From: Paraburkholderia bryophila
Lineage (GTDB): Bacteria > Pseudomonadota > Gammaproteobacteria > Burkholderiales > Burkholderiaceae
Reading direction: 5' to 3'
Length of the DNA: 64,000 bases
Assembly: GCF_013409255.1 (NCBI RefSeq)
Contig: NZ_JACCAS010000001.1
Location: forward strand, 3,410,001-3,474,000
Part shown: positions 9,374 to 18,256 of the stretch, in pieces
Layout: each line of letters starts with the position of its first letter
Position numbering within the stretch: position 1 is the stretch's first letter
Position numbers and translations under genes: made by a program
The notes under the pieces: generated by a model
Told to the model about the DNA's origin: nothing
The model's database searches: none
Seen by the model: the letters and a program-made list of their open reading frames with translations, nothing else

Positions 9374-10299
9374 CGGCGAGTCCGCGCACGCAGCCGGCCG
9401 CGCTGCTGCTCGATACGCAATGCGCGCTCGGCGAAGGCGCGACGTGGTGCGCGAGCACCGGCCGCTTTTACTGGACGGATATCGAAGGCGCCTGTTTGTG
9501 GCGCTACGACCCGAGCGACGGCGACACGACGCAATGGCGCATGCCGGAGCGGCTCGCCACGTTCGCGCTGTGCGCGGATCCGCGCTATCTGCTGCTGGGT
9601 CTGGCCACGCATCTGGCGTTTTTCGATCTGACGACGGGCAAGACGCGTCCTATCGTCGACGTCGAACCCGGCATGAACACGCGCGTGAACGACGGTCGCT
9701 GCGACCGTCAGGGGCGCTTCGTGTTCGGCACGAAAGACGAAGGCTCGCCGTTGCAGGCGGTGGGCGGGTTTTATCGGCTGAATCACGATCTGTCGCTGGA
9801 GCGTTTGCCGTTGCCAGCGCCGGCGATCTCGAACAGCATTGCGTTCAGTCCCGACGGCGCGACGATGTACTACTGCGATTCGCCGACGCGTGAAATTCGT
9901 GCCTGCGACTATCGCGCCGACGGCAGCGTCGCGAACGACCGCCTGTTCACCACGCTGACCGACGCTACCGGCGAACCCGACGGCTCGACCGTCGACCGTG
10001 ACGGCGGATTGTGGAACGCGCAGTGGGGCGGCCGGCGCGTGGTGCGTTACGGCCCCGACGGCGTGGAAACGGAGCGCGTCGACGTGCCGACCGCGCAGCC
10101 CAGTTGCGTCGCGTTGGGCGGCGCGTCACAGGGACCGACCGACGGGCGCGCGCAGCTCGATACGCTTTACGTCACCAGCGCGCGCATCGGTCTCGACGCT
10201 GCGGCGCTCGCGAACGACGCAGGCGCGGGCGGCGTGTTCGTCGCGCGTGTCGAAAGGGCGGGTTTGCCGGAAGCGGTGTTCCAAGGCGCGCCCGCATAG
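9370..10299 (+). CDS. SMP-30/gluconolactonase family sugar lactonase
   Basis: Six-bladed beta-propeller lactonase of 309 residues that would hydrolyse the aldonolactone to the free sugar acid. Metal-site and family stretches seen are LGEGATW near the start, FYWTDIEGACLWRYDP, the NDGRCDRQGRFVFGT motif with metal-binding Asn/Asp, SNSIAFSPDGATMYYCDS and GEPDGSTVDRDGGLW. It starts with GTG overlapping the SDR stop. With the dehydrogenase and the mutarotase it forms the oxidative front end of the sugar route. Confidence 0.92.
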   Translation: MTASPRTQPAALLLDTQCALGEGATWCASTGRFYWTDIEGACLWRYDPSDGDTTQWRMPERLATFALCADPRYLLLGLATHLAFFDLTTGKTRPIVDVEPGMNTRVNDGRCDRQGRFVFGTKDEGSPLQAVGGFYRLNHDLSLERLPLPAPAISNSIAFSPDGATMYYCDSPTREIRACDYRADGSVANDRLFTTLTDATGEPDGSTVDRDGGLWNAQWGGRRVVRYGPDGVETERVDVPTAQPSCVALGGASQGPTDGRAQLDTLYVTSARIGLDAAALANDAGAGGVFVARVERAGLPEAVFQGAPA

Positions 10300-10561
10300 C
10301 GCAGAATGACGCAGCCGCTTTTTCATGGCGGCGGCTTGGGGCGGTAGCGTCGATTGCCGCTCAGGTATCTCGTCGCACGTACCAGGCATCACGCATCACG
10401 CAGTGACCTTGAAATCGATTCAGCAGTGAATGCCGCGATCCCAGTGCCCGCAAATTATTAGCCTGCATTGCAGGACCCAGAGGCGACCGGTTCAAGAAAA
10501 TCGCCCAACAGCATCCGTCAGCGATGACGGCCATGTCCAACGCCTCTCGATGGAGTCAGCT

Positions 10562-11623
10562 ATGACTGTTGCGAATCTTGTTTCCGCCGCCCCGCCGACC
10601 TCCCAGAGCCGGCGCTCGCGACTTGCCGCGGCGGCCAATCCGGTGCTGCCGGGGCCGAGCACGTCGGCGGTGGCAGTCGGCGAAAGCAGCGGCGGTGAAC
10701 TCGCGTGCATCACGCTCGCCAATGCCCATTTGCGCCTCGACGTCGCGCCGACGCTCGGCGGCGGCATCACCCGTTTCGACTGGCGCAACGACGGCGCGCT
10801 GACGCCGATTTTCCGGCGCTGCCGCCATGTCGCGGCCGATACGCAACCGAACCAGTTGGCCTGTTATCCGCTGCTGCCGTATTCGAACCGCATCGGCGGT
10901 GGTCGTTTCGATGTGGCGGGACGGCGCGTGGACGTGCCGCGCAATCGCGCCGACGAACCGTTGCCGATTCACGGCGACGGCTGGCTGTCGGCGTGGCAGG
11001 TGGCCGAGTCGGCGCGCGAAAGCGTGCGCCTGACGCTCGATCGTCACGACGGCAAACCGTACGCGTTCCGCGCGGCGCAAACCTACACGCTGGACGGCCC
11101 GACACTCGCCGTCACGCTCGAAATCGAAAACACGGGCCGCGAGGCGCTGCCGTTCGGGCTCGGCGTGCATCCGTTCTTTGTACGCGACGCGGATACCGAG
11201 TTGTCGGCGGCGGCCGGCGGCTTGTGGTTGTCCGGCGACGACTGGCTGCCGGTGCGTCATGTGCCGGCGCCGCCCGCGTGGCAATTTGGGGTGGCGTATC
11301 CGTTGCCGGATACCGTCGTCAATCATGCCTTTACGGGTTGGAGCGGGCAGGCGGCCGTGGTGTGGCCGAAGCGCCGACTGTCGCTGAATATCTCCGCAGA
11401 CACCGACTACTACGTGCTGTACACGCCGACGGGCGAAGACTTCTTCTGCTTCGAGCCGGTGGATCATCCGATCAACGCGATGAACCTGGCCGGCGGCGCG
11501 TGCGAAAACGGCATGACCTTGCTGAAGCGCGGCGAGCGGCTGACGCGGACGTTCCGGTTTACTGTCGAGCGGACGGGTTTGCGTTCGATGCCGGGCGCAC
11601 GTGGGACGAAGCGGCGGCAATAA
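10562..11623 (+). CDS. Aldose 1-epimerase
   Basis: Galactose-mutarotase-like enzyme of 353 residues interconverting alpha and beta sugar anomers, which speeds entry of sugar into a C1 dehydrogenase. Seen are GGGITRFDWRN, CYPLLPYSNRIGGG (substrate Arg), PIHGDGW with the catalytic His, GLGVHPFF and FCFEPVDHPINA. The frame is open back to 10430, but GGAG at 10552-10555 six bases before ATG 10562 favours this start. It stands 262 bases after the lactonase gene and may have its own promoter. Confidence 0.88.
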   Translation: MTVANLVSAAPPTSQSRRSRLAAAANPVLPGPSTSAVAVGESSGGELACITLANAHLRLDVAPTLGGGITRFDWRNDGALTPIFRRCRHVAADTQPNQLACYPLLPYSNRIGGGRFDVAGRRVDVPRNRADEPLPIHGDGWLSAWQVAESARESVRLTLDRHDGKPYAFRAAQTYTLDGPTLAVTLEIENTGREALPFGLGVHPFFVRDADTELSAAAGGLWLSGDDWLPVRHVPAPPAWQFGVAYPLPDTVVNHAFTGWSGQAAVVWPKRRLSLNISADTDYYVLYTPTGEDFFCFEPVDHPINAMNLAGGACENGMTLLKRGERLTRTFRFTVERTGLRSMPGARGTKRRQ

Positions 11624-11653
11624 CGAACGGGGCGGCCCCTCGCGCAGGACGGG

Positions 11654-11659
11654 TAAAAT
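11654..11659 (+). promoter_or_regulatory. Putative -10 element of pyrF
   Basis: TAAAAT at 11654-11659, 39 bases before the pyrF ATG in the 75-base gap after the epimerase gene. No clear -35 hexamer at standard spacing. Confidence 0.35.
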
Positions 11660-11698
11660 ACGCGCCACTTCCGTTCATCTGCTCGCCGCGAGACCTCC

Positions 11699-12514
11699 AT
11701 GTCCCATTTCATCCCGACACTCAACGACGCCTGGCAGCGCACCAACTCGCTGCTGTGCGTCGGCCTCGATCCCGAGCCCAGCAAATTCCCGGGTGCGCTC
11801 GCGGGCCGTCCCGAAGCGATTTTCGAATTCTGCCGCACGATCGTCGACGCCACCGCGCCGTACGCGTCGTCGTTCAAGCCGCAGATCGCCTACTTCGCCG
11901 CGCATCGCGCCGAAGACCAGCTCGAGCAACTGATCGCGCACATTCACGCAAATCATCCGGGCCTGCCGGTGATTCTGGACGCGAAGCGCGGCGACATCGG
12001 CAGCACCGCCGAACAATACGCGCGCGAAGCCTTCGAGCGTTATCAAGCCGACGCGGTGACGGTCAATCCGTACATGGGGTTCGATTCGATCCAGCCGTAT
12101 CTGGAGCATGAAGGCAAGGGCGTGATCGTGCTGTGCCGCACGTCGAACCCGGGTGGCTCCGATCTGCAATTTCTGGAAACCGGCGGCCGTCCGCTGTATC
12201 AGGTCGTCGCGCAACTGGCGGCCGACAAGTGGAATGCGAGCGGCCAACTCGCGCTGGTGGTCGGCGCGACGTTCCCGAAGGAAATCGAAGTGGTGCGTGG
12301 GATTGTCGGCGATATGCCGCTGCTGATTCCGGGCATCGGCGCGCAAGGCGGCGACGTGCAGGCGACCGTCAACGCCGGCCGCACCGCGAATGGCACGGGC
12401 ATGCTGATCAACTCGTCGCGTGCGATTATCTACGCGAGTAAGGGCGACGATTTCGCTGACGCCGCCGCGAAAGCCGCGATGGAAACGCGGGATCGGATCA
12501 ACGCGTTCCGGTGA
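11699..12514 (+). CDS. pyrF: Orotidine 5'-phosphate decarboxylase
   Basis: Converts OMP to UMP, the last step of de novo pyrimidine synthesis. The 271-residue length and sequence fit the longer type 2 PyrF ([25 protein letters not shown], catalytic [36 protein letters not shown]). It stands alone on the plus strand and ends before a strong bidirectional terminator at 12640-12665. Confidence 0.96.
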   Translation: MSHFIPTLNDAWQRTNSLLCVGLDPEPSKFPGALAGRPEAIFEFCRTIVDATAPYASSFKPQIAYFAAHRAEDQLEQLIAHIHANHPGLPVILDAKRGDIGSTAEQYAREAFERYQADAVTVNPYMGFDSIQPYLEHEGKGVIVLCRTSNPGGSDLQFLETGGRPLYQVVAQLAADKWNASGQLALVVGATFPKEIEVVRGIVGDMPLLIPGIGAQGGDVQATVNAGRTANGTGMLINSSRAIIYASKGDDFADAAAKAAMETRDRINAFR

Positions 12515-12639
12515 GATTGGCGGTGAGGTTTTCGGCGAGGAACGTGCTGCGGTTTCTGACGGCGGCGCGTTTCTGCTGAGACTGTTCCACCGCGTTCCAC
12601 CGCATTTCGCCGGAGCGCTGTCTACGCGCTCCGCTCAAG

Positions 12640-12665
12640 CAAGGCCGGCTAAACCGCCGGCCTTG
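12640..12665. terminator. Bidirectional terminator between pyrF and the cupin gene
   Basis: CAAGGCCGGC at 12640-12649 pairs perfectly with GCCGGCCTTG at 12656-12665, six-base loop, followed by CTTTT on the plus strand. The stop codon of the minus-strand cupin gene (12649-12651) lies inside the hairpin. Confidence 0.8.
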
Positions 12666-13167
12666 GCTTTTCAATGAAGCCCGCATGCTGAGGATGCCGC
12701 GCCTTCAACGCGTCGACATCCGCCAGTTCGAACTCGCTGAATTCGAATCCCGGCGCGACGGTGCAGCCCACCAGCGCGAACGTCGACGGATCGGCGCACT
12801 CCGCGGAGAACCACAAGCCCGCCGGCACCACGGCCTGAAACACGGCATCCGGATGCGTCAACGCATTGCCCAGCTTATGGGTGATCAGCGCGCCGTTTTC
12901 ATCGAGCACGTGAACGTTCAGCGGCTCGCCGGCATAGAAATGCCAGACTTCGTCGGACTTGATCCGATGCCACGCCGAATGCGCGCCGTCGCATAACAGG
13001 TAATAGATCGCGGTCGACGCCGAGCGCGTCTCCGCCGGCTCACCATCGCGCGTTACGCGCCCGGCCGAGCGGTACGTCTCGCTGAAAAATCCGCCTTCGG
13101 GATGCGGCTTCAGATCGAAGCGGCGGATCAGTTCGTCTTTGGCCATGGCGGCGTGTGATTCGGACAT
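12649..13167 (-). CDS. Cupin family protein (DUF985 / cupin_5)
   Basis: Single-domain cupin of 172 residues of unknown substrate. Typical DUF985 stretches are LIRRFDLKPHPEGGFFSETYRS, ATAIYYLL-like STAIYYLLCDG, SAWHRIKSDEVWHFYAG and FSLVGCTVAPGF-like FALVGCTVAPGFEFSEFEL. ATG 13167 is preferred because GGGGAG lies about ten bases upstream; an in-frame TTG at 13209 overlaps the stop of the CinA gene. It follows cinA on the same strand, probably in one transcript. Its stop codon sits inside the terminator. Confidence 0.85.
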   Translation of the reverse strand: MSESHAAMAKDELIRRFDLKPHPEGGFFSETYRSAGRVTRDGEPAETRSASTAIYYLLCDGAHSAWHRIKSDEVWHFYAGEPLNVHVLDENGALITHKLGNALTHPDAVFQAVVPAGLWFSAECADPSTFALVGCTVAPGFEFSEFELADVDALKARHPQHAGFIEKPRPAV

Positions 13168-13205
13168 GGTTTCGCGGCTCCCCAACGTTTCGCTTTGACG
13201 AACCA

Positions 13206-13706
13206 TCAATGCTCGCGCTCATCGAGCAACGCCAGCACGCCGCGCAGCGCATGTGTGGCGGCCTGCACGCGAATCTGTTCACGATCGCCCTTGAAAACCT
13301 TCGTTTCCACCGACGTATGCAGCCGGTTGCTCCAGCCGAACGAAACCATGCCGACCGGCTTGGTCTCGGTGCCGCCGCCCGGACCGGCGACGCCGGTGAT
13401 CGACACCGACACCTGCGCGCGACTATTGCGCAGCGCGCCCTCGGCCATGGCGCGCGCGACCTGCTCGCTGACCGCGCCGTGCTTCTCGATCATGTCGGCC
13501 GGCACGCCGATCATCTCGCTCTTCGCCTGATTCGAATACGTGACGAAGCCGCGTTCGAACCAGCCGCTGCTGCCGGAAATGTCGGTGATCGCGGTCGCCA
13601 CCATGCCGCCCGTACAGGATTCGGCGGTGACGAGCATCAGGCGTTCGTCGCGCAGGCGGTTGCTCACGCGAATCGCGAGCTGGTGAACCACGGAATCGGT
13701 AGGCAT
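13206..13706 (-). CDS. pncC: CinA C-terminal domain protein, probable nicotinamide-nucleotide amidohydrolase
   Basis: Stand-alone CinA C-terminal domain of 166 residues; family members deamidate nicotinamide mononucleotide to nicotinate mononucleotide. Marks are LMLVTAESCTGGMVATAITDISGSS with the catalytic Ser region, GFVTYSNQAKSEMIGV, VARAMAEGAL and SITGVAGPGGGTETKPVGMVSFG. Downstream of pgpA and thiL on the same strand and upstream of the cupin gene, in the order common in Burkholderia. Confidence 0.9.
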   Translation of the reverse strand: MPTDSVVHQLAIRVSNRLRDERLMLVTAESCTGGMVATAITDISGSSGWFERGFVTYSNQAKSEMIGVPADMIEKHGAVSEQVARAMAEGALRNSRAQVSVSITGVAGPGGGTETKPVGMVSFGWSNRLHTSVETKVFKGDREQIRVQAATHALRGVLALLDEREH

Positions 13707-13774
13707 GGCGTCAATCCGGAAAACGGGGGCCCGCGGGCGAGGTCCGGCGGCACAGGGCCGGCCGCCGGCGAGGA

Positions 13775-14347
13775 TTAAACCGACATGCGCCAGAGCGCAA
13801 TGACGAGCAGCGTGAAAAATGCGGCAACCAGGTCATCGAACATGATGCCAAAGCCACCTTTCAGACGGCGATCGAAATAACCGATGGGCGGCGGTTTCAC
13901 CATATCGAAGAAGCGGAACACGATGAACGCCCACAACTGCTCGGTCAGCGTGGCGGGCGTGACCATCAGCAGCACCAGCCAGAACGCGACGATCTCGTCC
14001 CACACGACCGGCGACGGGTCGTCGATGCCCAGCCTCTTCGCGGTAAAGCCGCACAGCGCGATGCCGCCGACAAAACCGAACGCGATCAGCAGACCCCATT
14101 CGGTCACGGTCAGATAGCGACTCAGAACGATGAACGACGCCCACGCGAACAGCGTGCCGAAGGTGCCTGGCGCGATGGGCGACAAGCCGCTGCCGAACCC
14201 CAGCGACAGCATGTGCAGCGGATGCGACAGCATGAACCGCGCGCTCGCGCGGCGCGGCCGTGGGCGCGGATTGGGCGCGTTGGGCTCTTTCGGCGGCTGG
14301 CCGTCGATGAGTTCGTCGGCGGGGCCGAGCGGGGGATCAGTCTGCAT
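13775..14347 (-). CDS. pgpA: Phosphatidylglycerophosphatase A
   Basis: Inner-membrane phosphatase of 190 residues that makes phosphatidylglycerol from its phosphate. After a Pro/Arg-rich N-terminal extension of ~40 residues come LGFGSGLSPIAPGTFGTL, the DPSPVVWDEIVAFW metal-site helix and FRFFDMVKPPPIGYFDRR followed by GGFGIMFDDLVAA, all typical. Its start overlaps the end of thiL by 11 bases, indicating coupled translation. Confidence 0.95.
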   Translation of the reverse strand: MQTDPPLGPADELIDGQPPKEPNAPNPRPRPRRASARFMLSHPLHMLSLGFGSGLSPIAPGTFGTLFAWASFIVLSRYLTVTEWGLLIAFGFVGGIALCGFTAKRLGIDDPSPVVWDEIVAFWLVLLMVTPATLTEQLWAFIVFRFFDMVKPPPIGYFDRRLKGGFGIMFDDLVAAFFTLLVIALWRMSV

Positions 14348-15335
14348 GAAAGTGGTCGAAGCCTTGCAACGTCAGAGTGAGCGGCGCGCCGGCGGCGTCG
14401 CGCCAGCCGATCGCCGGGCGGTCGGCCGCCGTTTGGAGAGCGCTTATTGTACCGACGCGGGTGACCGGCACGGCCGCCTCGCGACCGGCGTTTTGCACTG
14501 CGGCGCGCGCGGAAGCCGGCGCGGTGAAGCACAGTTCGTAATCGTCGCCGCCGGCCAGCGTGCAGCGCTGCTGGATGGCCGGCGACAAACGCCGCAGCGC
14601 GGCCGAGCGCGGCACCGCGTCGACGTCGACGGTGGCCTGCAAGTTGGAGCGTTCGAGAATGTGCAGCAGATCGCCGGCGAGGCCATCCGACAGATCGAGC
14701 GCCGCGTGCGCGATGCCGCGCAGCGCCAGCCCGAGCGCGACGCGCGGCTCCGGGCGCTCGAGGGCGCGACGAAACGTCGCAGCGTCGTCGGCATCGGCCT
14801 GCCACTCGCCGCGCTGTACGCCGAGCCCGGCGCGTGCGTTGCCGAGGGCGCCGGAAATCCAGATGTCGTCGCCGGCTTGCGCGGCGTCGCGGCGCAGCGC
14901 TACTTGCGGCGGCACACTGCCGAACACGGTGATGCACAGATTCAACGGGCCGCCGGTCGTATCGCCGCCGATCAGCGCGCACTCGTAGCGCTCGGCCAGC
15001 GCGAAGAGTCCTGCGCTGAAGGCGGCCAGCCAGGTTTCGTCGGCTTTCGGCAACGAGAACGCCAGCGTGAACGCCTGCGGCCGCGCGCCCATTGCCGCGA
15101 GATCCGACAGATTCACCGCGAGCGCTTTGTGACCGAGCGCTTGCGGATCGACGTCGGCGAAGAAGTGGCGGCCTTCCACCAGCATGTCGGTCGATATCGC
15201 CAGCATTTCGCCGGGGCGTGGCGCGAGCAGCGCGCAGTCGTCGCCGATGCCGAGCGCGCCGCTCTCCGTGTCGGACGGTTGAGCGGCGGCGCGGCGCGCG
15301 AAGAAACGATCGATCAGCGAAAACTCGGAGAGCAT
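14337..15335 (-). CDS. thiL: Thiamine-monophosphate kinase
   Basis: ATP-dependent kinase of 332 residues making thiamine diphosphate from the monophosphate. AIR-synthase-like fold with LSEFSLIDRFFARR at the start, GIGDDCALL, LAISTDMLVEGRHFF, LGHKALAVNLSDLAAMGA, GGDTTGG and ALDLSDGLAGDL. First gene of a minus-strand thiL-pgpA-cinA-cupin group. No TPP riboswitch motif was seen upstream. Confidence 0.95.
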   Translation of the reverse strand: MLSEFSLIDRFFARRAAAQPSDTESGALGIGDDCALLAPRPGEMLAISTDMLVEGRHFFADVDPQALGHKALAVNLSDLAAMGARPQAFTLAFSLPKADETWLAAFSAGLFALAERYECALIGGDTTGGPLNLCITVFGSVPPQVALRRDAAQAGDDIWISGALGNARAGLGVQRGEWQADADDAATFRRALERPEPRVALGLALRGIAHAALDLSDGLAGDLLHILERSNLQATVDVDAVPRSAALRRLSPAIQQRCTLAGGDDYELCFTAPASARAAVQNAGREAAVPVTRVGTISALQTAADRPAIGWRDAAGAPLTLTLQGFDHFHAD

Positions 15336-15674
15336 GGCGGCGGTGCGTGAACAGTAAGTGAGCGGTGGATGAGCGGTAGGTGACCGAAAGCGAGCGATAG
15401 TTGAGCCAATAAGCGCCGCGAACGTCGGCTAACGGCGCGCATTGTACGAAGCGACCGCCGGTTCAATCCGGGTTCAATCCCTAATGCGCCGGCAACGCCC
15501 AAGCGAGTAGGCTGTACGGCACGTCAACGCTGCATTTCGACCGATGCACATTGCATCGACCTTTCGCACTGTTTCGGTCGCGGCAGTTGTACCCGTTTTG
15601 AAGGAATTGAGCCGGCAATTGGGGCTACAATGCCGTCGAACATCTATTCTAATCCGCACTTCGAAGCCCGCCTT
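15336..15674. other. Divergent thiL/maeB intergenic region
   Basis: Roughly 340 bases between two genes that point away from each other. Near thiL there are loosely repeated GTGAGCGG-like heptamers (about 15345-15410). A TACAAT hexamer at 15626-15631 could be the maeB -10; it overlaps an in-frame ATG at 15630, which argues for the later maeB start. Confidence 0.4.
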
Positions 15675-17969
15675 ATGTCGACTCCCGTCAATAGCAAACT
15701 CCGCGAAGCCGCCCTCGATTACCACGAGTTTCCCACTCCGGGGAAGATCGCGATCGCCCCGACCAAGCAGATGATCAACCAGCGCGATCTCGCGCTGGCG
15801 TATTCGCCGGGTGTCGCGTTCGCGTGCGAGGAAATCGTCGAGAATCCGCTGAACGCCGCGCGTTTCACCGCGCGCAGCAACCTGGTCGGCGTCGTCACGA
15901 ACGGCACCGCGGTGCTGGGTCTGGGCAACATCGGGCCGCTCGCGTCGAAGCCGGTCATGGAAGGCAAGGCGGTGCTGTTCAAGAAGTTTGCCGGCATCGA
16001 CGTGTTCGATATCGAGCTGAACGAGTCCGATCCGCACAAGCTGGTCGAGGTGATCTGCGCGCTCGAGCCGACCTTCGGCGGGATCAACCTGGAAGACATC
16101 AAGGCGCCGGATTGCTTCATCGTCGAACGCGAATGCCGCAAGCGCATGAAGATTCCGGTGTTCCACGACGACCAGCACGGCACGGCGATCGTCGTGGCGG
16201 CAGCCATCACCAACGGTTTGAAGGTGGTCGGCAAAGACATCAAGTCGGTCAAGCTGGTGTCGTCGGGCGCGGGCGCCGCGGCGCTGGCCTGTCTGGATCT
16301 TCTGGTCGATATCGGCCTGCCGCTCGAAAATATCACCGTCACCGATCTGGCCGGCGTGGTCTACAAGGGCCGCGTCGAACTGATGGACCCGGACAAGGAA
16401 CGCTTCGCGCGTGAAACCGACGCCCGCACGCTCGCCGAAGCAATCGGCGGCGCGGACATTTTCCTGGGTCTGTCGGCCGGCGGCGTGCTGAAGCAGGACA
16501 TGGTCAAGCAGATGGCGGACAGGCCGCTGATTCTGGCGCTCGCCAATCCGACGCCGGAAATCCTGCCGGAACTCGCACTCGAAGTGCGTCCGGACGCGGT
16601 GCTGTGCACGGGCCGCACCGACTATCCGAACCAGGTGAACAACGTGCTGGTGTTCCCGTTCCTGTTCCGCGGCGCGTTGGACGCGGGCGCGACGACGGTG
16701 ACGCGGGAAATGGAAATCGCGGCGGTCAACGCGATCGCCGAACTGGCGCGCCAGGAGCAGAGCGATATCGTCGCGACGGCTTACGGCATTCAGGATCTAT
16801 CGTTCGGGCCGGCCTATCTGATTCCGAAGCCGTTCGATCCGCGCCTGATCGTCAAGGTCGCGCCGGCCGTGGCGAAGGCCGCGATGGATTCGGGCGTCGC
16901 CGAGCGTCCGATCGAAGATATGGACGCGTACGAACAGCATCTGCAGCAGTTCGTGTATCACAGCGGCACGACCATGAAGCCGATCTTCCAGGTGGCGCGT
17001 GGCGTCGAACCGGAGAAGAAGCGCATTGTGTTCGCGGAAGGCGAAGAAGAGCGCGTGCTGCGCGCCATGCAGATCATCGTCGACGAAAAGCTCGCCAAGC
17101 CGATTCTGATCGGTCGTCCGGCGGTGATCGAGCAGCGGATCGCGCGCTACGGTCTGCGTCTGATCGCGGGTCAGGACTACACGGTCGTGAACACCGACCA
17201 TGACGAGCGTTATCGCGACTTCTGGCAGGAATACTTCAAGATGATGTCCCGTAAGGGCATCACCGAGCAGATGGCCAAGCTCGAAATGCGCCGCCGCACC
17301 ACGCTGATCGGCGCGATGCTGGTGAAGAAGGGCGAAGCGGACGGCATGATCTGCGGCACGGTCAGCACGACGCACCGTCACCTGCACTTCATCGATCAGG
17401 TGATCGGCAAGAAGGAAGGCCGCAAGGTCTACGCGGCGATGAATGGTCTGGTGCTGCCGAATCGGCAGATTTTCATTGTCGATACGCACGTGAACGTGGA
17501 CCCGACGCCGGAGCAACTGGCCGAGATCACGATCATGGCTGCGGAAGAAGTGCGCCGTTTCGGTATCGAGCCGAAGGTCGCGCTGCTGTCGCATTCGAAC
17601 TTCGGTTCGAGCAATGCGCCGACCGCGCAGAAGATGCGCGACACGCTGGCGATCCTGCGCGAGCGCGCGCCGGAACTGCAAGTGGACGGCGAAATGCACG
17701 GCGACGTGGCGCTCGACGCGAATCTGCGCCGCGAAGTGCTGCCCGATTCGACGCTCGAAGGCGACGCGAATCTGCTGGTGCTGCCGAACATCGACGCGGC
17801 CAACATCTCGTACAACCTGCTGAAGACTGCCGCGGGCAACAACATCGCGATTGGTCCGATGCTGCTGGGCGCGGCTCAGCCGGTTCACGTGCTGACGGCG
17901 TCGGCAACGGTGCGCCGGATCGTCAACATGACGGCGCTGCTGGTCGCGGACGTGATCGCGGCGCGCTGA
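15675..17969 (+). CDS. maeB: NADP-dependent malic enzyme (MaeB type, with phosphotransacetylase-like domain)
   Basis: Oxidative decarboxylation of malate to pyruvate with NADPH formation. The 764-residue length is that of MaeB: malic enzyme catalytic and NAD(P) domains over the first ~430 residues (YSPGVAFACEEI, GTAVLGLGNIGPLASKPVMEGKA, VFHDDQHGTAIV, SSGAGAAALACL) then a phosphate acetyl/butyryltransferase-like domain (VFAEGEEERVLRAM, MICGTVSTTHRHLHFI, NIDAANISYNLLK). The frame is open to 15630, but the ATG at 15675 matches the usual family start. Confidence 0.95.
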   Translation: MSTPVNSKLREAALDYHEFPTPGKIAIAPTKQMINQRDLALAYSPGVAFACEEIVENPLNAARFTARSNLVGVVTNGTAVLGLGNIGPLASKPVMEGKAVLFKKFAGIDVFDIELNESDPHKLVEVICALEPTFGGINLEDIKAPDCFIVERECRKRMKIPVFHDDQHGTAIVVAAAITNGLKVVGKDIKSVKLVSSGAGAAALACLDLLVDIGLPLENITVTDLAGVVYKGRVELMDPDKERFARETDARTLAEAIGGADIFLGLSAGGVLKQDMVKQMADRPLILALANPTPEILPELALEVRPDAVLCTGRTDYPNQVNNVLVFPFLFRGALDAGATTVTREMEIAAVNAIAELARQEQSDIVATAYGIQDLSFGPAYLIPKPFDPRLIVKVAPAVAKAAMDSGVAERPIEDMDAYEQHLQQFVYHSGTTMKPIFQVARGVEPEKKRIVFAEGEEERVLRAMQIIVDEKLAKPILIGRPAVIEQRIARYGLRLIAGQDYTVVNTDHDERYRDFWQEYFKMMSRKGITEQMAKLEMRRRTTLIGAMLVKKGEADGMICGTVSTTHRHLHFIDQVIGKKEGRKVYAAMNGLVLPNRQIFIVDTHVNVDPTPEQLAEITIMAAEEVRRFGIEPKVALLSHSNFGSSNAPTAQKMRDTLAILRERAPELQVDGEMHGDVALDANLRREVLPDSTLEGDANLLVLPNIDAANISYNLLKTAAGNNIAIGPMLLGAAQPVHVLTASATVRRIVNMTALLVADVIAAR

Positions 17970-18000
17970 TCGGGCCTGCATCGAGTCTGTTGATCGAACC

Positions 18001-18031
18001 TCGTGTGGCGCAGGGGATCCTCGCCACACGA
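18001..18031 (+). terminator. Strong hairpin after maeB
   Basis: TCGTGTGGCG at 18001-18010 pairs perfectly with CGCCACACGA at 18022-18031 around an 11-base loop. It is followed by A residues on the plus strand rather than T, so it is a stable 3' stem rather than a textbook Rho-independent terminator. Confidence 0.5.
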
Positions 18032-18048
18032 AAAACACGAAAAAGCGG

Positions 18049-18200
18049 AAAAAAAAGCGTGCCCGCAATGGGCACGCCTCGGGTGAACTGGGGAATAGTC
18101 ACCCTGAAATGGCAAACCGCACGATCCAGCTTCCAACGAATTTAGCCCTCCGGGCGCGCGCCAGAAGGCGACGCACCCAAGCTGGCCGCATGCTGAATCT
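18049..18200 (-). ncRNA. Candidate structured small RNA, orphan minus-strand transcript
   Basis: No gene on the minus strand between 18415 and this point needs a terminator, yet there is an excellent one here: GCGTGCCC/GGGCACGC (18057-18064 with 18070-18077) followed on the minus strand by eight T (18049-18056). Upstream in the transcript come a stem of GGGTGA/TCACCC (18081-18086 with 18099-18104), a long-range stem CCAGCTT/AAGCTGG (18126-18132 with 18179-18185) and, inside it, a CGCC-AGAA-GGCG hairpin (18159-18170). A minus-strand TTGACG-17-TAGCTT promoter-like pair lies in the GCTAA cluster region. The 5' end is a guess. It does not resemble 6S, tmRNA or RNase P RNA as I know them. Confidence 0.5.
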
Positions 18201-18225
18201 CACGCAACCAGCGTGCGATTGCTAA

Positions 18226-18256
18226 ATCGAGCTAAAGTTTAGCTTGACTAAGCTAA
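18226..18256. promoter_or_regulatory. Cluster of interlocking GCTAA palindromes
   Basis: Two overlapping perfect palindromes: AGCTAAAGTTTAGCT at 18230-18244 and TTAGCTT-GACT-AAGCTAA at 18239-18256, with another GCTAA just before (about 18221-18225). Such regularly spaced inverted half-sites look like an operator for a dimeric regulator, placed where it could govern the candidate RNA on the minus strand and the RNase gene on the plus strand. Confidence 0.5.

Noticed and set aside
15336..15629. TPP riboswitch upstream of thiL
   Set aside because: The conserved CTGAGA and related core elements were looked for on the minus strand and not found.
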